Source: a bacterium
GTDB lineage: Bacteria; Krumholzibacteriota; Krumholzibacteriia; JACNKJ01
NCBI GenBank assembly: GCA_024231955.1
Contig: JAAEPZ010000538.1
Coordinates: forward strand, 499,340-563,339
DNA: 64,000 nt
Direction of reading: 5' to 3'
The notes below the pieces were generated by a model. It was given only the letters and a program-made list of their open reading frames with translations. It made no database searches and was not told the DNA's origin. Made by a program: the position numbers and the translations under genes. Positions 9,652-16,935 of this stretch are shown here, in pieces; position 1 is the first letter of the stretch; every line of letters starts with the position of its first letter.

Positions 9652-11310
9652 ATGAATCCCCGGGGCTTCCTGATGCTAGTACTGCATCATCACCTGCCCT
9701 TCATCAGGCACCCGGAATACGAGGACTTCATGGAGGAGGACTGGCTGCACCAGGCGGTCGTGGAAACCTATCTGCCCCTCCTGCAGGTGTTCGAAGGCCT
9801 CCGCGCTGATGACATCAACTTCAGACTTACCGTATCCCTGACTCCGCCGCTGATCTCCATGCTGGACGATCCTCTGCTCAGGGATCGCACCGACCGTCAT
9901 CTGATGCGCTTGCTCCGGCTGTCCGAAGCCGAGGTGATCCGATTGAAGGGGGACGACGGTCGTCGCCGCCTGGCCATCTATTATCGCGATCTCATTCAGG
10001 AGATGGTCGACCGCTACCGCGGCGCCTACGGTCGCGATATCGTTTCGCGCTACGCCGATCTGCAGGATAGCGGTCATCTCGAGATCATCACCTGTTGCGC
10101 CACCCACGGCTTCCTGCCCCTTATGAACGGGCACGAACCGGCCATGCGTGCCCAGATCAAAGTCGCCCGCGAGCACTACAAGGGCCGTTTCGGCCGCGAT
10201 CCCCGGGGGATCTGGCTGGCGGAATGCGGCTATCAGGCCGGAATCGAAAAACTCCTGGCCGAGCAGGAGATTGAATACTTCTTCGTGGATACCCACGGGC
10301 TGGCCTACGCCGAGCCCCGGCCGCGATATGGCATCTTCGCGCCGGTCGTCACCGACAGCAACGTCGCCGCTTTCGGTCGCGACCTGGAGACGAGTCATCA
10401 GGTCTGGAGCGCCGAGGTGGGCTATCCCGCCGATCCGATCTATCGCGAGTTCTATCGCGATGTCGGTTGGGATCTGGATCTCGATTATCTGCGCCCCTTC
10501 CTGGGACACCACGGTTTCCGCAAGTTCACCGGTTTGAAATACCACCGGGTCACGGGTTCCTGCGAGTTGCACGAGAAGGAGCTCTATGACCCCTGGGCTG
10601 CGGACAAGATGGCTGACCAACATGCCGGCAACTTCCTTTTCAATCGCGAGAATCAGGTCAATCATCTCGCCGATCGCATGGACACGCCGCCTGTGATAGT
10701 GGCCCCCTACGATGCCGAACTCTATGGACACTGGTGGTACGAGGGGCCCCGCTTCCTGGACTACTTCATCCGCAAGACAATGTGCGATTCGCAGTCGCTC
10801 GGTCTGGCGACTGCCGGCGATATCCTCGACTCCGAACGTGTGTTGCAACGGGGGACCCCCTCCAACTCGAGTTGGGGCTACAAGGGCTACAGTGAGTTCT
10901 GGTTGAATGAATCCAACGACTGGCTCTATCGCCATCTCCATCACATCCAGGAGGAGATGACCCACGCCGCCGACAAGTTCAGGGATCAGGTCGATCCGCT
11001 GCGCATACGGGCGCTCAACCAGGCCACACGTGAGATCCTGTTGGCGCAAAGCAGCGATTGGGCCTTTATTATGAAAACGGGGACGGTCGTGGAATACGCC
11101 GTCAAGCGCAGCAAGGAGCACATCGACCGCTGCCTGCGCCTGCTTGCCATGTGCAACGAGGACACTATCGACGAATCCGTTCTCGCAGATCTCGAATCCA
11201 AAGACAACATTTTCCCGGATGTCGATTTCCGGGTGTTCTGCAGCCAACCTGGCGATGTCATTGCGCAAGGTGTCGTTCTGACGCCCGCTGCCAACGACAA
11301 TCCATTATGA
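9652..11310 (+). CDS. GH57 family 1,4-alpha-glucan branching enzyme (DUF1957)
   Basis: 552 residues from ATG 9652; a TTG at 9643 that overlaps the preceding stop codon is an alternative start. The N-terminus LMLVLHHHLPFIRHPEYE is the typical GH57 opening with metal/substrate-site histidines. The predicted nucleophile is Glu191 in WLAECGYQAG, and the predicted acid/base is Asp354 in APYDAELYGHWWYEG; both motifs and their spacing match characterised GH57 branching enzymes. The C-terminal helical part (about 420-520) is the DUF1957-type domain. The enzyme makes alpha-1,6 branches in glycogen-like polymers in the cytoplasm. It is coupled to the DUF4912 gene upstream and followed after 10 nt by yicC. 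No other glycogen gene lies in the window. Confidence 0.88.
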   Translation: MNPRGFLMLVLHHHLPFIRHPEYEDFMEEDWLHQAVVETYLPLLQVFEGLRADDINFRLTVSLTPPLISMLDDPLLRDRTDRHLMRLLRLSEAEVIRLKGDDGRRRLAIYYRDLIQEMVDRYRGAYGRDIVSRYADLQDSGHLEIITCCATHGFLPLMNGHEPAMRAQIKVAREHYKGRFGRDPRGIWLAECGYQAGIEKLLAEQEIEYFFVDTHGLAYAEPRPRYGIFAPVVTDSNVAAFGRDLETSHQVWSAEVGYPADPIYREFYRDVGWDLDLDYLRPFLGHHGFRKFTGLKYHRVTGSCELHEKELYDPWAADKMADQHAGNFLFNRENQVNHLADRMDTPPVIVAPYDAELYGHWWYEGPRFLDYFIRKTMCDSQSLGLATAGDILDSERVLQRGTPSNSSWGYKGYSEFWLNESNDWLYRHLHHIQEEMTHAADKFRDQVDPLRIRALNQATREILLAQSSDWAFIMKTGTVVEYAVKRSKEHIDRCLRLLAMCNEDTIDESVLADLESKDNIFPDVDFRVFCSQPGDVIAQGVVLTPAANDNPL

Positions 11311-11320
11311 GGTGTGATCC

Positions 11321-12196
11321 GTGATCAGGAGTATGACGGGCTTCGGCAGTGCCCGAAAAGAGGCCAATGGCCTGAAGATTCAAGCCGACCTCAGATCCGT
11401 GAATAACCGGTTCTTCGATTGCCAATGCCGGATGTCCCGCGAAATTCAGTTCCTCGAAGGGGAGATCAGCGAACGCGCGCGCAAGCTCCTGTCCCGGGGA
11501 CGACTCAATGTGCAGATTACGCTGGAATCGGAACCGGGGGCGACCATCCCCCGCCTTGACCCCGGCGTGCTCCAGGCCTACAGGGAATCGCTGGATCTGG
11601 TTCAGCGGGAATGTGCTCTGGAGAAGCGGGGTTCGGCCACGGAGTTCCTGTCGTTGCCCGACCTGTTCGGGGGCGAGGAGCCGGGACCCGGTCGCGACGA
11701 ACTGCGGACCATGACCATGGAGGCCGTCGAAGAGGCGCTCGCCGCCCTGATCGCAATGCGCGAGCGCGAGGGTGAAGCCCTGGTTGCGGAGTTGAACCAG
11801 CGGCTGGTGATTCTGACCGATGCCCTGGCGCGGGTCGAAGCGCTCGTGCCCGAAGCGCGGGAGACGCTCCGAACCAACCTCAATACTCGGGTTGAGGAGC
11901 TGCTTGACGGTGTCGCCGTTGATCCGCAGCGACTGGCCCAGGAGCTGGCGCTGCTGGTCGACCGTTGCGACATCACCGAGGAGACCGTACGCCTCCATTC
12001 ACATCTGGATCAGTTTGGCGAGGTTCTCACCGTCGGGGGCGAGGTGTCCAAAAAGCTGGGCTTCATCCTCCAGGAGATCCTCCGGGAGACAAACACCATC
12101 GGCTCCAAAGCCCAGGCCTTGACGATCATCAAGGAAGTTCTGTTGATAAAGGAGGAGGTGGAGAAGCTCCGGGAGCAGATCCTGAACCTGGAGTAG
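11321..12196 (+). CDS. yicC: YicC family endoribonuclease
   Basis: 291 residues with a GTG start preceded by GAGG at 8 nt; the N-terminus IRSMTGFGSA is the near-universal YicC opening, which fixes the start. The N-terminal YicC domain (1-150) contains the RSVNNRFFDCQ segment, and the C-terminal DUF1732 domain (200-291) contains TEETVRLHSHLDQF, GKKLGF-like VSKKLGFILQEILRETNT and IKEVLLIKEEVEKLREQ. YicC-type proteins are RNA-cleaving enzymes in E. coli and B. subtilis. The order yicC-gmk-rpoZ-coaBC is widely conserved and is kept here. Confidence 0.93.
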   Translation: MIRSMTGFGSARKEANGLKIQADLRSVNNRFFDCQCRMSREIQFLEGEISERARKLLSRGRLNVQITLESEPGATIPRLDPGVLQAYRESLDLVQRECALEKRGSATEFLSLPDLFGGEEPGPGRDELRTMTMEAVEEALAALIAMREREGEALVAELNQRLVILTDALARVEALVPEARETLRTNLNTRVEELLDGVAVDPQRLAQELALLVDRCDITEETVRLHSHLDQFGEVLTVGGEVSKKLGFILQEILRETNTIGSKAQALTIIKEVLLIKEEVEKLREQILNLE

Positions 12197-12265
12197 ACGT
12201 TGCGGCCCGCGTTGGCCGGAGCGAATACCCTCATCCACCGACAACCTTTAACGGGAGAGCGTTTC

Positions 12266-12907
12266 ATGCCGGCAGAGAGCAGCACAGGCATCGCCATTGT
12301 AGTATCCGGTCCCTCAGGCAGCGGCAAGACCAGCATCATCAAGCGCCTGATGATGCTCTATCCCGACAGTCACTTCTCGATCAGCGCCACTACCCGGCCG
12401 CTGCGCGGCGATGAGATGGACGGTATCGACTACAATTTCATCTCCGCCGCCGAATTCCTGGATCTGCGCGACAATGACGGCCTGCTGGAGTGGGCCGATG
12501 TCCACGGCCTCTACTACGGCACTCCGCGCCGGGAGGTGGAGTCCTACCTCGACGAGAATCGCCGCGTATTCCTGGATGTTGATGTGCAGGGCGCCGTCTC
12601 GATCAAACAGGCGTTGCCGGATCGTTCCCGGACCATCATGGTGCTGCCGCCCGATATCCGCGTACTTGAGGAGCGTTTGCGAGGGCGGGGTACCGATGCC
12701 GATGAGGTGATTGAGAAACGGATGAAGAATGCGCTGGAGGAGATAGGCTATCTGCCGCAATTTGATTCGGTTGTGATCAACGATCTGTTGCCCGCCGCCG
12801 TGGATGAGGCCCGGCTCTTGCTCGACTCCGGGCGCTGCAATGTCTCGGACTGGCTCCGGGAGGGTGGCAGGGAGTGGCTCCAGGAGAATTTCGGCGTGAC
12901 GCTGTAA
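12266..12907 (+). CDS. gmk: Guanylate kinase
   Basis: 213 residues. ATG at 12266 follows GGGAGAG at 6 nt; a longer in-frame TTG start at 12200 is rejected as it adds non-conserved residues and has no binding site. P-loop SGPSGSGKTSIIKRL (about 14-28), then SATTRPLRGDEMDGIDY (GMP-binding segment), LLEWADVHGLYYGTPRREV and LDVDVQGA (Walker B-like). It phosphorylates GMP to GDP using ATP. It sits in the conserved yicC-gmk-rpoZ-coaBC run. Confidence 0.95.
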   Translation: MPAESSTGIAIVVSGPSGSGKTSIIKRLMMLYPDSHFSISATTRPLRGDEMDGIDYNFISAAEFLDLRDNDGLLEWADVHGLYYGTPRREVESYLDENRRVFLDVDVQGAVSIKQALPDRSRTIMVLPPDIRVLEERLRGRGTDADEVIEKRMKNALEEIGYLPQFDSVVINDLLPAAVDEARLLLDSGRCNVSDWLREGGREWLQENFGVTL

Positions 12908-12984
12908 GATCATTTGAGGCAACTTGTTGCCGGACCGCCACTTCGGTGAGGGCGATTAATTCCCGTTCGGATTGGTCCTCCCTC

Positions 12985-13013
12985 TTGAGATGAGTGCCCG
13001 TCTTTGTTATTAT
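12985..13013 (+). promoter_or_regulatory. Probable sigma-70-type promoter for rpoZ-coaBC
   Basis: TTGAGA (12985-12990), 17-nt spacer, TATTAT (13008-13013): 5/6 match to both consensus boxes, about 47 nt upstream of the rpoZ start, in the only sizeable gap of this gene run. Confidence 0.6.
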
Positions 13014-13059
13014 CCCTTTCTGTTTCCGGAAAATCCTTACCAGGTAAGAGGTGTGTCTT

Positions 13060-13338
13060 ATGCCGTTCGTGCCTATCGAAAAGTTGACCAAAGTCGTCGA
13101 GAACAAGTATGAAGCCGTGCTGGTCGCCGCCAAAGAGGCCAGAGTGCAGAACAGCATCGTACAGCTCAAGGAAGCCGACCCGAACGCTTCGACTCCCAAG
13201 ATGACCTCGCTGGCCCTCAGCAATGTGATCGACGGCAAGGTGAAATTCTTCTACGGCGAAGAGGAACTGCGCGAGACCCCCGTGGAGAAGGTGGTTCTGG
13301 ATATCGACGATTCGGAGCCGGAATCGACCGATGAGTAA
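13060..13338 (+). CDS. rpoZ: DNA-directed RNA polymerase omega subunit
   Basis: 92 residues. ATG at 13060 lies 8 nt after AAGAGG. The N-terminal helix MPFVPIEKLTKVVENKYEAV, the central ALSNVIDGKVKF segment (equivalent to the IAxxEIxxGKI core of omega) and the size fit RpoZ. Its position after gmk and overlapping coaBC by 8 nt is the classical omega locus. The core is divergent (TSLALSNVI), so identification leans partly on context. Confidence 0.88.
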   Translation: MPFVPIEKLTKVVENKYEAVLVAAKEARVQNSIVQLKEADPNASTPKMTSLALSNVIDGKVKFFYGEEELRETPVEKVVLDIDDSEPESTDE

Positions 13339-14590
13339 CCAGGAGGCACCCGGCGGCAGGCTATCCGGTCTGCACATAGTTCTGGGGGTCACCGGTGGTA
13401 TCGCGGCCTACAAGGCCGCTCATCTGGTCCGGCTTCTGAAAAGGGCCGACGCCGACGTGGTTGTTGCCATGACGGAGTCGGCCTGTCGCTTTATTACCCC
13501 CCTGACCATGACGACCCTGAGCGGCAAGCCCGTCGTCACCAGCCTTTGGGACAACGTGCGCGACCCCGATCTGCCTACCGACATCGAACATGTCGGCTTG
13601 GCGGGCTGGGCGCATTTCGCGATTCTGGCCCCGGCGACCATGAACACTCTGGGGAAGATCGCCGGCGGTATCGCCGATGACGCTCTGACCACCTTCTTCG
13701 GTGCTTTCGACCCTACCCGCAGTCTTCTGGCTCCGGCGATGAATGTCGACATGTGGGACAACCGGGCCACGCAGGTCAATATCGAGCAACTCGGGGAGCG
13801 GGGCTACAACCTGATCGGACCCGACAGCGGCGAACTGGCCTGCGGCGTCAACGCAGCCGGGCGCATGGCCGAGCCCGAGGCGATTTTCAAGGCCCTGGAG
13901 CGGATGGTGTTGAACCCGACCGGCTCGCTGGCGGGGAAGCGTGTGCTGGTTACGGCCGGTCCCACGCGAGAGCGGTTCGATCCGGTTCGCTTCTGGAGCA
14001 ACGGTTCCACCGGCACCCAGGGATTGGCCCTGGCGGCAGCCGCCCATCTGCGTGGCGCCCGTGTGACCTTGATAGCCGGACCCGGCGTCAAGCCCTCGCT
14101 TCCGGGCATCACCAGAATTAACATCGAATCCGCGGCCGAAATGACCGAGACCGTCCTCGCCAGGGCGGCGGATACGGATATCACCTTCATGGCCGCAGCC
14201 GTGGCCGACTGGCGCCCACGCGAGACGACGGGCGAAAAGGTGAAAAAGGGGGCTGATACGCTTACGGTAGAGTTTGAACCGACGACGGATATTCTTGCCG
14301 AACTGGGGCAACGAGCTCTGGGCGGCTTCCGCGTCGGCTTCGCGCTGGAGAGTTCCGATCTGGAATCCCGCGCCGCCGGGAAGCTGCAACGCAAGAACGC
14401 GCATCTGATCATCGGCAACCTGGAGGCCGAGGGCTCGGGCTTCGGTGCCGATACCAATGAGGTTCTGGTTGTTGGTCGGGAGGGGTTCCGTAAGAGTTTT
14501 CCCCGTATGGATAAGTTCGAGCTGGGCGGGCATCTGGTCGACCTGACGGCCTCCGTCATGGCCGGCGCCAAGGGGGGAGATGATGGGTGA
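13331..14590 (+). CDS. coaBC: Bifunctional phosphopantothenoylcysteine decarboxylase / phosphopantothenate-cysteine ligase
   Basis: 419 residues, overlapping rpoZ by 8 nt. The N-terminal flavoprotein CoaC half (about 15-190) has VLGVTGGIAAYKAAHLVRLL, the catalytic-His region DIEHVGLAGWA, APATMNTLGKIAGGIADD, PAMNVDMWDN and the substrate-loop CGVNAAGRMAEPE with its Cys. The CoaB half (about 200-410) has VLVTAGPTRERFDPVRFWSN, AAAVADWRP and KGADTLTVEFEPTTDI. Together they carry out two consecutive steps from 4'-phosphopantothenate towards coenzyme A. It overlaps the UDG gene by 11 nt, indicating one transcript. Confidence 0.95.
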   Translation: MSNQEAPGGRLSGLHIVLGVTGGIAAYKAAHLVRLLKRADADVVVAMTESACRFITPLTMTTLSGKPVVTSLWDNVRDPDLPTDIEHVGLAGWAHFAILAPATMNTLGKIAGGIADDALTTFFGAFDPTRSLLAPAMNVDMWDNRATQVNIEQLGERGYNLIGPDSGELACGVNAAGRMAEPEAIFKALERMVLNPTGSLAGKRVLVTAGPTRERFDPVRFWSNGSTGTQGLALAAAAHLRGARVTLIAGPGVKPSLPGITRINIESAAEMTETVLARAADTDITFMAAAVADWRPRETTGEKVKKGADTLTVEFEPTTDILAELGQRALGGFRVGFALESSDLESRAAGKLQRKNAHLIIGNLEAEGSGFGADTNEVLVVGREGFRKSFPRMDKFELGGHLVDLTASVMAGAKGGDDG

Positions 14591-15428
14591 ACTCGACCGC
14601 ATCGTGGCCGACCTCAGGTTATGGACCCGTCAGCAGCGCCAAAACGGCGTGGAGCGTGTAGTATTTGATCATGACTTCAAGTTGCCGGAGGGGGAAATAT
14701 CCACCCCGGCCGACTTGACGGCGACTACGGAAGTCCCGCAATATGGTGCCGACGGGCAGTCCGTTCAGACGCCACAGGAGGAGGAGAGCGTGAGTACGAC
14801 CGGCAAAGCCGCCGCCAAGCTGGGCAAGGGTATCACGACCGGGGAGATCCTGGAGCGACACCCGACCTGGGAGGGCACTGAGCTGCTCTCCTTTGCCCAT
14901 GAGATTGACGCCTGCCGGGCCTGTGGCCTGGCTGCGGGACGCAACTGCTCGGTGCCCGGCACAGGGAATCCCCGCGCCAAATTGCTCTTTGTCGGGGAGG
15001 CGCCCGGAGCGGAGGAGGATCGACAGGGTATCCCCTTTGTCGGACGTGCGGGGCAGTTACTCGACAAGATCCTGGCCGCTATCGAACTGAAACGTGAGGA
15101 TGTCCATATTCTCAACATCCTCAAATGTCGACCGCCTGAGAATCGCAATCCCGCTCCGGTCGAGATCGAAGCCTGCCGCCCGTTCCTGGAGCGGCAGATC
15201 GATGAGATTAAACCGGGTATCCTGGTGGCTCTGGGCCTGTTTTCGGCGCAGTGGCTGACGGGGCAGAAAATGAGCCTCACGAAGCTGCGCGAGACCGGTC
15301 CCTATGAATATCGGGGGATCCCGGTTTACGCCACCTACCATCCGGCCGCCCTGTTGCGCAATCCAAACTGGAAGAGACCCGCCTGGGAAGACTTCAAGGT
15401 AATACGCGGAGAGTATGAGAAGCTGTGA
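14580..15428 (+). CDS. Family 4 uracil-DNA glycosylase (Fe-S type) with long N-terminal extension
   Basis: 282 residues. The catalytic domain occupies residues 100-280: ACRACGL and a second Cys pair (LKCRPPENRNP ... EACRPFLE) supply four [4Fe-4S] cysteines. GEAPGAEEDRQGIPFVGRAG is the family-4 motif A for uracil recognition, and TYHPAALLRNP is motif B with the active-site His. It removes uracil from DNA. The first ~100 residues are an acidic, low-complexity extension not needed for the fold, common in UDGs of this context. An in-frame ATG one codon later (14583) cannot be excluded. It overlaps coaBC by 11 nt and dnaB by 4 nt. Confidence 0.92.
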   Translation: MMGELDRIVADLRLWTRQQRQNGVERVVFDHDFKLPEGEISTPADLTATTEVPQYGADGQSVQTPQEEESVSTTGKAAAKLGKGITTGEILERHPTWEGTELLSFAHEIDACRACGLAAGRNCSVPGTGNPRAKLLFVGEAPGAEEDRQGIPFVGRAGQLLDKILAAIELKREDVHILNILKCRPPENRNPAPVEIEACRPFLERQIDEIKPGILVALGLFSAQWLTGQKMSLTKLRETGPYEYRGIPVYATYHPAALLRNPNWKRPAWEDFKVIRGEYEKL

Positions 15429-16807
15429 CATCATTTGAAGACAGGTCCGGATCGGGACCGACCGCCGCTATCAGGGAGCTGCGTCTCCCGCCCCAGAGCA
15501 AAGAGGCCGAGGAGGCGATCCTGGGCGCGTTGCTGATGGACCGCAACGCCATCCACCGCGCCATGGAGATGCTCGAACCGGAGCACTTCTACCAGCCGCG
15601 TCACGCCGAGATCTTCCGCGCGATGGTGACCCTGTACAGTCGGGGCGAGGCGGTGGATATCGTCACGCTGTCCGAGGCGCTCAAGAAGATGGACAAGCTG
15701 GAGGTTGCCGGCGGCACCAGTTACCTGGGCGGGCTGCAGGAGAGCGTCGCCACCGGAGCGCATGTCGAGCACTATGCGCGGATCGTGCTGGAGAAGGCCA
15801 CCCTGCGGCAGATGATCTCGATCTCGGGCGAGATCGTCGACAGCTGTTTCGCCGGACGCGAAGACGCGATGGATATTCTCGACGAGGCCGAGTCCTCGAT
15901 CCTGTCGATCAGCCAGGGGCGACTGAAGCAGGGGTTCCAGAGCTCCTCCCAGCTGCTCAAGGAAACCTTCGTGATGATCCAGAAGCTGCAGGACAACCCC
16001 GAGTCGCTTACCGGCATCCCCTCCGGCTTTGCCGAACTGGACAAGCTGACCGGCGGTTTCCAGAACTCGGACCTGGTGATCATCGCGGGGCGACCCAGTA
16101 TGGGTAAGACGGCCTTTGCGCTCAACCTGGTGCAGAACGCGGCAATCGAGCACAAGAAGAATGTGGCCGTGTTCTCGCTGGAAATGTCCAACGAGCAGCT
16201 CATGCTCCGTATGCTCACCTGCGAGTCGCGGGTGGATGCCCACAAACTGCGCTCGGGTCAGCTGCGTGAGGACGACTGGCGGTTGCTCACCGATGCGGCG
16301 AACCAGCTGGCGCAATCGCAAATATTCATCGACGACACCCCCGCGATCACCGTGCTGGAGATGCGGGCGAAATGTCGTCGGCTCCAGTCCCAGCAGGGGT
16401 TGGACATGATCATCATCGATTACCTGCAGCTGGCGCGCGGCGGCAGCAAGTCGGACAATCGTCAGCAGGAGATCAGTGAGATCAGCCGTGGACTCAAGGG
16501 GCTGGCCAAGGAGCTCAACGTGCCGGTGCTGGCGCTGTCCCAGCTCAGCCGTGCGCTGGAGGCGCGACAGGACAAGCGGCCGATGCTTTCGGATCTGCGG
16601 GAGTCGGGCGCGATCGAGCAGGATGCCGACGTGGTGATGTTCGTCTACCGGCCGGAGGTCTACGACAAGGAGAACGACGAGTTGGAGGGGCTGTCGGAGA
16701 TCATCATCGGCAAGCAGCGCAACGGTCCCATCGGCACGGCGCACCTGGCGTTCGTCAAGAACTACACCCGGTTCGAGGAGCTGGCCCATGTGCCCTTCTA
16801 CGATTGA
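15425..16807 (+). CDS. dnaB: Replicative DNA helicase DnaB
   Basis: 460 residues, GTG start overlapping the UDG stop (GTGA). The N-terminal DnaB domain (about 15-120) begins LPPQSKEAEEAILGALLMD. The RecA-like C-terminal domain has Walker A AGRPSMGKTAFALNLV, VFSLEMSNEQLMLRM (motif H1a/H2 region), Walker B IIIDYLQLARGG, and the arginine-finger region DLRESGAIEQDADVVMFVYR. It unwinds DNA as a hexamer at the replication fork. No intein is present. No oriC or dnaA-like feature lies nearby. Confidence 0.96.
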   Translation: MTSFEDRSGSGPTAAIRELRLPPQSKEAEEAILGALLMDRNAIHRAMEMLEPEHFYQPRHAEIFRAMVTLYSRGEAVDIVTLSEALKKMDKLEVAGGTSYLGGLQESVATGAHVEHYARIVLEKATLRQMISISGEIVDSCFAGREDAMDILDEAESSILSISQGRLKQGFQSSSQLLKETFVMIQKLQDNPESLTGIPSGFAELDKLTGGFQNSDLVIIAGRPSMGKTAFALNLVQNAAIEHKKNVAVFSLEMSNEQLMLRMLTCESRVDAHKLRSGQLREDDWRLLTDAANQLAQSQIFIDDTPAITVLEMRAKCRRLQSQQGLDMIIIDYLQLARGGSKSDNRQQEISEISRGLKGLAKELNVPVLALSQLSRALEARQDKRPMLSDLRESGAIEQDADVVMFVYRPEVYDKENDELEGLSEIIIGKQRNGPIGTAHLAFVKNYTRFEELAHVPFYD

Positions 16808-16935
16808 TCGAGCGGGCGATCAGCTTGTCGATCAAACCATACAGGGTGCCGCTCCCAAACTGACCTGGTGATTCGTTTGAAATTATTGTCGATCCGATCG
16901 TGCGTGACGCCGATCGCGGAAAGGTAGGAATATCC

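Noticed and set aside
9676..11268. 530-residue antisense open frame over the GH57 gene
   Set aside because: Shadow of the GH57 reading frame, which carries family active-site motifs; the antisense product lacks any recognisable domain.
13361..14602. 413-residue antisense open frame over coaBC
   Set aside because: Mirror of a gene with all CoaB/CoaC motifs.
15431..16789. 452-residue antisense open frame over dnaB
   Set aside because: Shadow frame; dnaB is unambiguous.
16900..16935. Extended N-terminus of the Lon-like protease from 16900
   Set aside because: No ribosome-binding site at 16900, while ATG 16936 follows a GGAA site at the proper distance.
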